Source: VRUE01 sp035557635 (GTDB lineage: Bacteria; Actinomycetota; Thermoleophilia; Solirubrobacterales; 70-9). Taken from it: a DNA stretch of 46,797 bases. Numbering within the stretch: the stretch's first letter is position 1; every line of letters starts with the position of its first letter. Location of the stretch: the NCBI GenBank assembly GCA_035557635.1, contig DATMDR010000043.1, forward strand, positions 1 to 46,797, in the 5' to 3' direction. Positions 16,195-23,801 of this stretch are shown piece after piece. The notes beneath the pieces were generated by a model. It saw only the letters and a list, made by a program, of their open reading frames with translations, had not been told where the DNA came from and did not search any database. The translations under genes were made by a program, and so were the position numbers.

Positions 16195-16377
16195 CTACGC
16201 GGCTTGGGTACGTCGTCGGGGGTTCTTCGGCAGGCTGCGCAGCGAGGACTCGAAGAGGAACCTGTCGATGCGCCCATGGAAGATGGGAACGCCCATCTCC
16301 ATGCACCTGCCGATCACCTCCTCCCGCTTCATGTGCAACTCGGTGGCAAGCTCGGAGGGGGTGAGGTGATTGGCCAT
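16195..16377 (-). CDS. Small helix-turn-helix (excisionase/IF2_N-like) protein
   Basis: The product is 60 aa. LTPSELATELHMKREEVIGRCMEMGVPI followed by HGRIDRFLFESSL resembles the short winged HTH found in excisionase-like and MerR-like proteins and in the IF2 N-domain. The ATG at 16377 follows GGGAGGTC, which decides the start; a longer frame upstream lacks a ribosome binding site. The C-terminus is basic (RSLPKNPRRRTQ). It is probably a DNA or RNA binder. It lies just ahead of the acyl-CoA ligase (24 nt gap) and could regulate it. Confidence 0.6.
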   Translation of the reverse strand: MANHLTPSELATELHMKREEVIGRCMEMGVPIFHGRIDRFLFESSLRSLPKNPRRRTQAA

Positions 16378-16496
16378 GCGACCTCCCAGGGGTAGTCGAA
16401 ATCGGGTAGTCAGATATTTACCCGAATCAGCGGACGTGTCAATCGCCACATCGCATCTTGCGGAGACCGAGGGGGGCGGATCGCGATAATGCCTGC

Positions 16497-17222
16497 GTGT
16501 CCGAACTGGCCGTCGACGCCGTGCCTCGCCGCGGCCGCATCTGGGTCATCCTCGGCCTTGCCTTGGCCCTCGCCGCGCTCGGCTACGCCATCGTCGGCCT
16601 CTCCACCCGCGAGGCCGATCCCAGCGTGGTCCGGGTCGCCGGCATCGCCGACGCGCAGGGCCTCTTCGGCGGCGTGCCCCAGGAGGGAGATCGAGTCGGA
16701 TCCGCCGATGCGCCTGTCTCGATCCAGGTCTTCAACGACGTGCAGTGCTCGAGCTGCCGCGCCGCCTTCCTGGCGGCGATCCCCTCTCTTGTCGAAGACT
16801 ACGTGCGACCGGGCGACGTCCAACTCCTGATGCGCCACTACTCGGCCGCCCGCAACGCGCTCGAGCTCGGCTTCTTCGGCGCCGAGGCCGCCGCGCGCCA
16901 TGGCTACGGCTGGCAGTACGCCTACCTCTTCTTCCGCAACCAGGGCGAGGCCGAGCGGCTCGGGATCGACGAGGAGCTGATGGCCTCGCTGGCCGGGTCC
17001 GTCGGCGAACTCGAGGTGACGGAGTGGAAGGAGACCCTCGACCGCGAAGGGGAAGTGGGCGGGCCGATCGCCGAGCAGCTCGAAGGCTATGCGGAGCTGG
17101 GCGACGAGCTCGGGATCCGCGCCGGCGGGGCGATGATCGTCAACGGCCCGGGCGGCACCCGCACGCTCCAGGACGGCCCGAGCCTGGCCCGGATCGAACG
17201 CGCGATCGCCGAAGTCGAGTGA
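16497..17222 (+). CDS. Membrane-anchored DsbA-like thioredoxin-fold protein
   Basis: The product is 241 aa. A transmembrane helix is at about 14-35, with the rest outside. A thioredoxin fold with C84-S-S-C87 in VFNDVQCSSCRAAF and a late GAMIVNG (cis-Pro region replaced) places it in the DsbA/thioredoxin_4 family, acting in disulphide formation or exchange in the cell envelope. The GTG at 16497 is preferred over an upstream ATG at 16458 because GATAAT (16485-16490) sits 6 nt before it. The secreted cysteine-rich proteins in the window could be clients, but nothing links them directly. Confidence 0.78.
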   Translation: MSELAVDAVPRRGRIWVILGLALALAALGYAIVGLSTREADPSVVRVAGIADAQGLFGGVPQEGDRVGSADAPVSIQVFNDVQCSSCRAAFLAAIPSLVEDYVRPGDVQLLMRHYSAARNALELGFFGAEAAARHGYGWQYAYLFFRNQGEAERLGIDEELMASLAGSVGELEVTEWKETLDREGEVGGPIAEQLEGYAELGDELGIRAGGAMIVNGPGGTRTLQDGPSLARIERAIAEVE

Positions 17223-17252
17223 AGGCGCGCGCTGGCTGCGCCGCCCGTCTGG

Positions 17253-17258
17253 GATAAT
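17253..17258 (+). promoter_or_regulatory. -10 element of tRNA-Pro
   Basis: GATAAT in the context TGG-GATAAT, an extended -10 like those of several protein genes here, ending 10 nt before the tRNA. Transcription would begin a few bases upstream of the mature 5' end. Confidence 0.5.
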
Positions 17259-17268
17259 CGCCCCCTCT

Positions 17269-17342
17269 CGGGGCGTGGCGCAGCCTGGTAGCGCGCACCG
17301 TTCGGGTCGGTGAGGTCCCCGGTTCAAATCCGGGCGCCCCGA
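17269..17342 (+). tRNA. tRNA-Pro (anticodon CGG)
   Basis: The 74-nt sequence folds into a cloverleaf. The acceptor stem is CGGGGCG with CGCCCCG and discriminator A; the D arm is GCGC/GCGC; the anticodon stem CACCG/CGGTG has loop TTCGGGT (anticodon CGG, reading CCG); the T arm is CCCGG-TTCAAAT-CCGGG. C1-G72 is usual for bacterial tRNA-Pro. CCA is not encoded. The next gene (fic) has a different composition, but no copy of the tRNA 3' end is found downstream. Confidence 0.95.
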
Positions 17343-17398
17343 TGATTGATCCTGCCAGCGAACCGAAGTGGCTTGATTGCAGGGATTAAGGTCGCAGT

Positions 17399-17455
17399 GT
17401 CAAGACAACTTGCCCACTTTTGCTGGGCGGTCAAGTTTTAGCCGGTAAACTTGAC
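17399..17455 (+). promoter_or_regulatory. Palindromic operator and -10 of the fic gene
   Basis: A perfect inverted repeat GTCAAGTTT (17430-17438), 8-nt spacer, AAACTTGAC (17447-17455) lies directly before the fic ATG (17459). A second, less perfect pair GTCAAG (17399) and CTTGCC (17409) is upstream. The -10-like TAAACT (17446-17451, 7 nt before the ATG) lies inside the right arm, so a bound protein would block the promoter. Confidence 0.6.
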
Positions 17456-17458
17456 TCA

Positions 17459-18637
17459 ATGGATTTCGAGCGCCTCGGCTCCAGCCCGATCGGGCACTTG
17501 GTCCCCATCGTAGGGCCGGATCCCGCAACCCATGAGATCGTTGAGGGAAAGGCATTTCTGCCCGACCCCTTGCCTGGCGACTTGACGCTCTCGACGGCGA
17601 CTTGGACGACCATCAATCGGGCATCAGCAGCGCTTGCACGCTTGGATGGAGCCGCCAGGCTGATTCCCAATCCGGCGCTTCTTCGTCGTCCTGCTCTGCG
17701 ACGAGAGGCCCAGAGCACGAGCGCCCTTGAGGGGACCTATGCCCCATTCGCGGACGTTCTTGCGGCCGACGCCGACGACGAGCGGCATATGACGGCTGAG
17801 ATCCGCTGGATTCTGAACTTCGAGCGTATGGCGGAACTGGCGTTCTCGTGGCCGGAGGATCGCTCACTCACCATAGGGATGCTCGGTGACTTGCAGCGCA
17901 CGCTCGTCACCGGCACGGCCGGCGAGTTGAGCGACGCCGGTGGACTTCGCGATCGAATCGTTGTAATCGGAGCGCCAGGACGAAGTCTCGATGGTGCTCG
18001 CTTCGTCCCTCCTCCGCCCGGAGATCAGCTCCGAGGCGGGGTCGAAAACCTCCTTGACTGGGTGAATGGCCCACCGGATCTGCCGACTGTCGTGCAGGCG
18101 GCAATGGCTCATTACCAGTTCGAGTCGCTTCATCCTTACTCAGACGGAAATGGTCGCCTTGGTCGTCTGCTGGTTATCGTCCAGCTACTTCGTGGCGCTG
18201 TCATACGCGAGCCGCTTTTGGTGGTGTCCCCATGGTTCGAGGCGCGCCGAGACCAGTATCAGGACGCGCTCCTGCAGCTGAGCATGGATGGTGACTGGGA
18301 TGCATGGATCGCGTTCTTTGCACAGGGCGTTGCCGCGTCCGCCGCCGAGTCGCAAGACAAGGTTGAGCGCCTCGTGGGTCTTCAGGGAGAGCTTCGATCA
18401 AAGGTGCAGTCGGCCGGCAAACGGGGTGTGGCCGAGCGCTTTGCCGCTGATCTCGTCGGTCGTCCCTACCTAACCCAGAGGGAGGTCTCGCAGAGGTACG
18501 GGCTCTCCAAGCAGGGTGCGAGCAACGCGATCAGGACGCTTCTGGATCTGGGCATCCTCGAGTTGTCAGGGATGCACGCGCTGGGTAACGCCCGGGTCTA
18601 CGCAGCGCCAGCGGTAATAGAGATCGTTTCCTCCTAA
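17459..18637 (+). CDS. Fic family protein with C-terminal winged HTH
   Basis: The product is 392 aa. Fic enzymes usually transfer AMP to a target protein. The catalytic motif is H225-PYSDGNGRLGR236, matching HPFx(D/E)GNGRxxR with Tyr for Phe. An N-terminal inhibitory helix motif T87-S-A-L-E91-G92 fits (S/T)xxxE(G/N), so this is a class II, self-inhibited Fic. Residues of about 330-375 (LTQREVSQRYGLSKQGASNAIRTL) form a winged HTH. The ATG at 17459 was chosen over a TTG 39 nt upstream because the latter starts in front of the operator. The HTH plus the palindrome suggest autorepression. Lower GC than neighbours and a position 116 nt after a tRNA suggest horizontal gain. Confidence 0.87.
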   Translation: MDFERLGSSPIGHLVPIVGPDPATHEIVEGKAFLPDPLPGDLTLSTATWTTINRASAALARLDGAARLIPNPALLRRPALRREAQSTSALEGTYAPFADVLAADADDERHMTAEIRWILNFERMAELAFSWPEDRSLTIGMLGDLQRTLVTGTAGELSDAGGLRDRIVVIGAPGRSLDGARFVPPPPGDQLRGGVENLLDWVNGPPDLPTVVQAAMAHYQFESLHPYSDGNGRLGRLLVIVQLLRGAVIREPLLVVSPWFEARRDQYQDALLQLSMDGDWDAWIAFFAQGVAASAAESQDKVERLVGLQGELRSKVQSAGKRGVAERFAADLVGRPYLTQREVSQRYGLSKQGASNAIRTLLDLGILELSGMHALGNARVYAAPAVIEIVSS

Positions 18638-18706
18638 CCGTGATGCGGAGCGGCGCGGTTGCGCTGGGGCCGCTACTTTGGCTGGCGGGGAGGTTCCTTG
18701 AAGGCC

Positions 18707-19798
18707 ATGATGCGAAAGCTCCTGCTCATCTGCGCCGCGCTGATCGCGCTGGCGATGCCGGCCTCGGCCGGGGCCGCCCGGGCGCCGTGGAACTTCATCG
18801 GCATCGCGCCGCAGAACGCAGCCGAGGAGGCGGACTACCGCCTGATGGAGCTGGCCGAGATCGACAACGTGCGGCTGCCCCTGGTCTGGGCGCAGATCCA
18901 GCCCGGCGTTCCGCTCGTGAACGAGCCCGACTGGTCGGGATTCGACCGCGCCGTCCGCCTCGCGGCCGAGCACGAGCTCCGCGTCTTCCCCTTCCTCTGG
19001 GGCTCGCCCGGGTGGGTCGCCGCCCACCTCAGCTCGGAGCCAGTGGAAAGCGCCTGGCAGCGCTGGGCCTGGGCTGCCTTCCTGCGCGAAGCGGTCGGGC
19101 GCTACGGGCCCGAAGGCGAGTTCTGGGAAGAGAACCCCGAGCTGATTCGCCAGCCGATCCGGCGCTGGGAGATCTGGAACGAGCAGAACATCGTCACCTT
19201 CGCGCACCGGCCCGACCCGGAGCGCTTCGCCCGCCTGATCCGGCTCACCGGGCGAGTGCTCCACCGGGCGGACCCCGGCGCCAAGGTCATCGTCGGAGGC
19301 CTGTTCGGCCGCCCGCTGCAGATCCCGCCGAACGTGGCCTCGGGGGACTACCTCGCGCGCTTCTACCGGGCGCGGCCGCTGAAGCGCTTCTTCGACGGCA
19401 TCGCCCTGCACCCCTACGTGGCCGACGCCGGCGCGATGCGGTCGCAGATCATCAACCTGCGCCGCATCATGCGAATCAACGGCGATGGCGAGACCCCGCT
19501 CTACGTGACCGAGATGGGCTGGGGCTCGGACAGCTTCGAGTCGCGCTGGGAGCGCGGGCTCGACGGCCAGGCGCGGGAACTCGACCGAGCCTTCTCGATG
19601 CTGGTGAGGCAGCGCAAGCGCTGGCGCATCGGCGGGGTCTGGTGGTTCTCCTGGTCTGACGAGGGCGGCACCTGCCAGTTCTGCGACTCGGCGGGTCTGC
19701 TCACCAGCGGGCGCGAGGCGAAGCCGTCCTGGTACCGCTTCAACGCCTGGACCGGGGGCGACCCCGACACGGTTCCGCGCGCCATCGTCGCCGAGTGA
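18707..19798 (+). CDS. Secreted clan GH-A glycoside hydrolase-like protein
   Basis: The product is about 363 aa. Residues 1-22 form a signal peptide (MMRKLLLICAALIALAMPAS then AGA). The (beta/alpha)8-type protein shows WEIWNEQN (likely acid/base Glu) near the middle and LYVTEMGWGS (likely nucleophile Glu) later, the two strand-end glutamates of clan GH-A (families such as GH39 or GH5). Start choice is uncertain: ATG at 18707 or 18710, or TTG at 18698 behind GGGGAGG. The substrate cannot be given. It lies between fic and the superoxide dismutase gene without overlap. Confidence 0.75.
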   Translation: MMRKLLLICAALIALAMPASAGAARAPWNFIGIAPQNAAEEADYRLMELAEIDNVRLPLVWAQIQPGVPLVNEPDWSGFDRAVRLAAEHELRVFPFLWGSPGWVAAHLSSEPVESAWQRWAWAAFLREAVGRYGPEGEFWEENPELIRQPIRRWEIWNEQNIVTFAHRPDPERFARLIRLTGRVLHRADPGAKVIVGGLFGRPLQIPPNVASGDYLARFYRARPLKRFFDGIALHPYVADAGAMRSQIINLRRIMRINGDGETPLYVTEMGWGSDSFESRWERGLDGQARELDRAFSMLVRQRKRWRIGGVWWFSWSDEGGTCQFCDSAGLLTSGREAKPSWYRFNAWTGGDPDTVPRAIVAE

Positions 19799-19881
19799 CG
19801 GCCGGCGGGGCCGGCGGCGCTCTAGCGCTAGGCTCCAACTCGATTTCGACCAGCCCAGTCCGACCAGGAGGAGACACCCCG

Positions 19882-20481
19882 ATGGCTTTCTCGGTTCCCG
19901 ACCTTCCCTTTGCATACGACGCGCTCGAGCCGCACATCGACGAGGCGACGATGCGCGTCCACCACGACAAGCACCACCAGACCTACGTCGACAAAGCGAA
20001 CGAAGCCCTGGAGGGAACCGAGTGGGCCGACCGCGACGTCGAGGACGTGCTGCGCAACCTCTCCAGCCTGCCCGGCGACAAGCAGACCCCGGTGCGCAAC
20101 AACGCCGGCGGCCACTACAACCACACGCTGTTCTGGCAGATGCTCAGCCCGGACGGCGGCGGCGAGCCCGGCGGGGACCTCGGTGCCGCGATCGGCGAGA
20201 CCTTCGACTCCTTCGACTCCTTCAAGGACGAGTTCAAGAAAGCCGGCCTGACCCGCTTCGGCTCCGGCTGGGCCTGGCTGATCAAGGACAGCTCCGGGCT
20301 CGCGGTCGTCTCGACCCCGAACCAGGACTCGCCCCTCTCCGACGGCAGCGTGCCGCTGCTCGGCTGCGACGTCTGGGAGCACGCCTACTACCTCAAGTAC
20401 CAGAACAAGCGCCCCGACTACATCGACGCCTTCTGGAACGTCGTCAACTGGGACTATGTCGAGAAGAGGTTCGCTCAATAG
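19882..20481 (+). CDS. sodA: Superoxide dismutase (Mn/Fe family, probably Mn)
   Basis: The product is 199 aa and converts superoxide to H2O2 and O2. Metal ligands are H27, H81, D163 and H167 (motifs VHHDKHHQTYV, GGHYNHTLFW, DVWEHAYYLKYQ). RFGSGWAWL and the GGHYNH form favour manganese. The ATG follows AGGAGGAG (19866-19873), a strong ribosome binding site, unlike the leaderless genes nearby. It stands alone and is convergent with the GMC oxidoreductase; the 120 bp between them show no strong hairpin. Confidence 0.94.
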   Translation: MAFSVPDLPFAYDALEPHIDEATMRVHHDKHHQTYVDKANEALEGTEWADRDVEDVLRNLSSLPGDKQTPVRNNAGGHYNHTLFWQMLSPDGGGEPGGDLGAAIGETFDSFDSFKDEFKKAGLTRFGSGWAWLIKDSSGLAVVSTPNQDSPLSDGSVPLLGCDVWEHAYYLKYQNKRPDYIDAFWNVVNWDYVEKRFAQ

Positions 20482-20601
20482 CGGACGCTGCAAACCGGCG
20501 CATCTCGGGGTCTTCGGTCGGCCGTCTCGCTCACGCACAACAGTGCGCTCGCTTCGCCGGCCTCCCTGCATCCCCCGACCTGCTTGGTTTTCGCGCCCGT
20601 T

Positions 20602-22248
20602 CTAGGGACTAACTGGAATAGCCGGCCGCGCCGCCTCCGGCAGGTGGCGCGGCCCGGCGCCCTCCTTGGAAGGGATCAGGCTCATCGCGTGCTCGGCCTT
20701 GGCGGTGATCGTCAGGCTCGGGTTAACGCCGGGGTTGGCGGGTATCGCCGCCCCGTCGCAGACCAGCAGGTTCTCGTAGCCGAAGACACGGTTGCCGGCG
20801 TCGACGACACCGGTGTCGGGGTTGGCGCCGACCACGGCGCCGCCGAGGATGTGGGCGGTCGAGGGGATATTGCGGACCGACTCGGTGACCGCGCTCTGGG
20901 CGACGCCGCCGGTGCGCTTCTCGAACCAGCGCGCCACCTGCTCGGCGGCTGGGATGTAGGTCGGGTTGGGCCTCCCAGGGTCCTGTTCGGTCGTCAGGCG
21001 CACGCCGCCGCCGAACAGCTTCCGCTTCGGGCGGAAGTGCATCGCGGCGTCGACCGTCTGCATCACCAGCAGGATCACGGTGCGCTGCGACCAGCGGTGC
21101 GGGATCAGCATCCGGGCGGTGCGCAGCGGGTGGCGCAGGATCGCCGCCAGCCACTTCAGCGGCCGCGTCAGTTTCGTCCCCGGCCCGGTCATCGCGGTGA
21201 AGGTGCTGGCCATCGCGTCGCCACCCTGGCCGTAGGTGACGACCTCGATGTGGGTGTCGGGGTCGGGGTAGATGCTGGAGGTGATCGCCACCGAGCGGCT
21301 GAAGTCGCGCTCGTCGTCGGGGGCGGTGACCGCCTGGATCGACTCCGAGTTGGTGCGGACGAGATCGCCGAGCCGCCCGGAGACCCGCGGCAGGGCGCCG
21401 CTGTGGCGGCAGTTGGCGAGCAGGTTGTTGGTGCCGAGGGCACCGGCGGCGACGATCACGCCCTTCGCGGTCAGCGTTCGCCGTTGCTTGCGCAGCCAGG
21501 AGCCGGAGCGCTCGCTGCTGACCGCGTAGCCGCCCGAGCCGTCGGCGGCGCCGAGCGGGCGGATCTCGGTTACCTGACGCTCGGGCACGATCTCGACCCC
21601 GAGCTTCTCGGCGAACCAGAGGTAGTTCTTCGTCAGCGTGTTCTTGGCCCCGTGGCGGCAGCCGACCATGCAGCTGCCGCAGCGCATGCAACCGGTGCGG
21701 CTCGGTCCCTCGCCTTCGAAGAAGGGATCGGGCACCTCGACCCCGGGCTGGTCGAAGAAGACGCCGACCTGGGTGTTGGTGAAGGTCTCGCCGACGCCGA
21801 TCTCCTCGCCGTATTCCTGCAGCAGCTTGTCGGCCGGGCCAATGCCCTCGTACTGGACGACGCCGAGCATCCGCTCGGCGGTGCGGTAATGGGGGGCGAG
21901 GTCGGTCTCCCAGTTGCCCAGCTCAGACCACTGTGGGTCACGGAAGAAGGCGGGGCGGGCGCGGTAGAGGGTGTTGGCGTAGCCGAGGCTGCCGCCGCCG
22001 ACGCCGCTGCCGGAGACGATGAAGACGTCCTTGAAGAAGGTCATCCGCAGCACCCCCCGCATCCCCAGGCGCGGCATCCAGAAGTAGCGGCGGGGGTGGC
22101 GCAGGTTCGACTCGGCGAAGTCCTCGTCGCGGAAGCGGCTGCCGCACTCGAGCACGGCGACCGAGTAGCCCTTTTCGGCAAGCCGCAGCGCCGAAACCGC
22201 CCCGCCGAAACCTGACCCGACTACGAGCCAGTCGTAGTCGTGGGTCAA
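20602..22248 (-). CDS. GMC family oxidoreductase with ferredoxin-like cysteine cluster
   Basis: The product is 548 aa, a flavin-dependent alcohol/sterol oxidoreductase. The FAD motif GSGFGG is at 11-16, VSGSGVGGGSLGYANTL follows, and the C-terminal GMC domain has STAHILGG and NPGVNPSLT (active-site His and Asn). C187-MRC190-GSC193-MVGC197 gives CX2CX2CX3C, as seen in some sterol-oxidase-like members, and could hold an Fe-S centre or be structural. The start is TTG overlapping the rubredoxin stop by four bases (TTGA), so rubredoxin is cotranslated and may be its electron carrier. Substrate unknown. Confidence 0.85.
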   Translation of the reverse strand: MTHDYDWLVVGSGFGGAVSALRLAEKGYSVAVLECGSRFRDEDFAESNLRHPRRYFWMPRLGMRGVLRMTFFKDVFIVSGSGVGGGSLGYANTLYRARPAFFRDPQWSELGNWETDLAPHYRTAERMLGVVQYEGIGPADKLLQEYGEEIGVGETFTNTQVGVFFDQPGVEVPDPFFEGEGPSRTGCMRCGSCMVGCRHGAKNTLTKNYLWFAEKLGVEIVPERQVTEIRPLGAADGSGGYAVSSERSGSWLRKQRRTLTAKGVIVAAGALGTNNLLANCRHSGALPRVSGRLGDLVRTNSESIQAVTAPDDERDFSRSVAITSSIYPDPDTHIEVVTYGQGGDAMASTFTAMTGPGTKLTRPLKWLAAILRHPLRTARMLIPHRWSQRTVILLVMQTVDAAMHFRPKRKLFGGGVRLTTEQDPGRPNPTYIPAAEQVARWFEKRTGGVAQSAVTESVRNIPSTAHILGGAVVGANPDTGVVDAGNRVFGYENLLVCDGAAIPANPGVNPSLTITAKAEHAMSLIPSKEGAGPRHLPEAARPAIPVSP

Positions 22249-22436
22249 GCCTCTCCCGGCTCGAGCGGCCTGAAGTCGCTGGTCCGGGCGCCGCAGACGG
22301 GGCAGAACCAGTCCTTGGGGATGTCCTCGAAGGCCGTTCCGGGGGGGATCCCGCCGTCCGGATCGCCCTCCGCGGGGTCGTAGATGAACCCGCAGCTCTC
22401 GCAGATCCAGAGCGTCGCTTCCTTGGTCGCGGTCAT
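22245..22436 (-). CDS. Rubredoxin
   Basis: The product is 63 aa, a one-iron electron carrier. It has the two knuckles C12-ES-C15-G and C45-PV-C48-G, plus the aromatic and acidic core (FIYDPAEGD, DWFCPVC). -10-like TAAGCT (22444-22449) lies 7 nt before the ATG with no Shine-Dalgarno, so it is probably leaderless and starts its own transcript just after lemA. It is coupled by overlap to the downstream GMC oxidoreductase. Confidence 0.93.
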   Translation of the reverse strand: MTATKEATLWICESCGFIYDPAEGDPDGGIPPGTAFEDIPKDWFCPVCGARTSDFRPLEPGEA

Positions 22437-22456
22437 CTCGAAAAGCTTAGAGGCGC

Positions 22457-23023
22457 TCAGTCTTTGCTGAAGCTGACCGAGACCGGCTCACGCTCGGTGG
22501 CGTCCTCGATCTCGAAGAACTCACGTGCTTTGAAATTGCCTTGGTTGGCGATGATCGACCCCGGGAACTGTTCGATGTCGGTGTTGTAGGCCTGCACGTT
22601 GGAGTTGTAGATCCGGCGCGAGGCCTGGATCTCGTCCTCGAGCTGGGAGAGTTCGCGGCTGAGCTGCTGGAAGTTCTCGGTGGCGCGCAGGGTCGGGTAG
22701 TTCTCGGCGACCGCTTTCACGTCCGCCAGCGCCTGAGTCAGCTTCTGCTCGGCTTTGGCGGTGTCCTCGACACTCGAGGCAGCCATCGCCTCGGCCCGCG
22801 CCTGGGTCGTCCGCTCGAACGTCTGACTCTCGTGCTCGGCATAGCCCTTGACCGTCTCGACCAGGTTGGGGACGAGGTCGTGGCGGCGCTTCAGCTGCAC
22901 GTCGATTCCGCTCCAGGACTCGTCGACCCGGTTGCGGGCGGCGATGATCGAGTTGCGCTTCGCGATGAAGTAGAGGACCGCGATAACGACGATCGCGACG
23001 ACTCCGACGATGACCCAAGTCAT
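22457..23023 (-). CDS. lemA: LemA family protein
   Basis: The product is 188 aa from the ATG at 23023. An N-terminal membrane helix (about 2-21) is followed by a long helical domain with RNRVDESWSGIDVQLKRRHDLVPNLV, FERTTQARA and YNTDIEQFPGSIIA, the LemA signature. The topology is N-out with a cytoplasmic or cell-surface helical bundle. The start at 23023 (rather than ATG 23032) is preferred because TAGGAT lies 7 nt before it. The function of LemA is unsettled. It is divergent from a gene of similar expression pattern. Confidence 0.88.
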   Translation of the reverse strand: MTWVIVGVVAIVVIAVLYFIAKRNSIIAARNRVDESWSGIDVQLKRRHDLVPNLVETVKGYAEHESQTFERTTQARAEAMAASSVEDTAKAEQKLTQALADVKAVAENYPTLRATENFQQLSRELSQLEDEIQASRRIYNSNVQAYNTDIEQFPGSIIANQGNFKAREFFEIEDATEREPVSVSFSKD

Positions 23024-23030
23024 TGAGGGC

Positions 23031-23064
23031 ATCCTACTTGGCCGCCCGGCCAACTGCATAGGAT
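23031..23064. promoter_or_regulatory. Divergent twin TAGGAT promoters
   Basis: TAGGAT on the minus strand (23031-23036, 7 nt before the lemA ATG) and on the plus strand (23059-23064, 9 nt before the ATG at 23074). The mirror arrangement implies coordinated, probably leaderless, expression of both genes. Confidence 0.5.
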
Positions 23065-23073
23065 CGACGCCCG

Positions 23074-23742
23074 ATGGGAGCGAAGCAGGAAGCGCAGGCA
23101 TGGGCCGAGACGGTGCGCAGTTACGGCGAGCGCGAAGGCCTTGTCTACGAGCTCGTCGGTGGGATCAATCCCAAGGACGGCCCGGTGGCGCTCTGTGTGG
23201 GCGGGTCCAACCGGCTCACCGGGCAGCTCGCCGAGGGTTTCTGGGGGTCGTCGTGTGACGCCGACGAGAAGGAGGTCGGCGGTTTCCTCAACAAGGCGGT
23301 GCTGCCGACCGCGATCCTCGCCAAGGCCCACATGCCGGACCTCGCCAGGGTGGCGCCGGCTTTCAACGTCGAGTCGATCGAGGGCCACGAGGCGCTCACC
23401 CAGCGCTTCGCCCGCAAGGTCGAGTTCGAGTCGATCGAGTTCAACCGGCGCTTCATCGCCACGGTGCCGCGCGAGTACGACCCGGTGGCGCTGCGGGAGC
23501 TGTTCGGCCCCGGCTTCCTTGAGTGGACGACGACGATGACCGGCGAGATCGACTTCGGCGTCAACGACCGCCAGCTCTGGTTCCTCTGGCGCCTGCGGGA
23601 GCGCGGTGAGGCGGAGCTGGGGGAGGCGCTGCGCAACGCCGGCCAGCTGTTCAAGCGGCTGCAGGCGGAGATGGACGAGAGCGGCATCAACACCTACCCG
23701 CCCGGCCCCTGGCACGCGGGGCTGGAGGCTTTTCCGGGGTAA
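23074..23742 (+). CDS. Conserved hypothetical protein, LemA-associated (DUF3137-like)
   Basis: The product is 222 aa, with no signal peptide or clear membrane helix. The segment VEFESIEFNRRFIATVPREYDP followed by EWTTTM resembles the C-terminal part of DUF3137 proteins, which often neighbour lemA. The N-terminal half (ELVGGINPKDGPVALCVGGSNRLTG) is not recognised. Divergent from lemA with a shared 50-bp promoter region. A long perfect hairpin follows the stop. Function unknown; link to LemA is by context and family habit. Confidence 0.6.
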   Translation: MGAKQEAQAWAETVRSYGEREGLVYELVGGINPKDGPVALCVGGSNRLTGQLAEGFWGSSCDADEKEVGGFLNKAVLPTAILAKAHMPDLARVAPAFNVESIEGHEALTQRFARKVEFESIEFNRRFIATVPREYDPVALRELFGPGFLEWTTTMTGEIDFGVNDRQLWFLWRLRERGEAELGEALRNAGQLFKRLQAEMDESGINTYPPGPWHAGLEAFPG

Positions 23743-23747
23743 CGGCG

Positions 23748-23799
23748 CGACGCATCCGACTTTCACCACACCAGAGTGGGGTCAAAGTCGGATGCGTCG
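23748..23799. terminator. Long hairpin terminator (dispersed element, copy 2)
   Basis: Perfect 16-bp arms: CGACGCATCCGACTTT (23748-23763) and its complement (23784-23799). The 20-nt loop is the same core as at 7481-7506, including CACCACACCAG and GTGGGGTCAAA. It sits between convergent genes, 5 nt after one stop and 2 nt before the other, so it can serve both. Confidence 0.7.
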
Positions 23800-23801
23800 G
23801 G

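Noticed and set aside
17343..18706. Genomic island with att sites at tRNA-Pro
   Set aside because: No repeat of the tRNA 3' end was found downstream and no integrase is present, although fic differs in composition.
20482..20601. Terminator between sod and the GMC gene
   Set aside because: Only a 5-bp stem (CGCAC/GTGCG) could be found, which is too weak to call.
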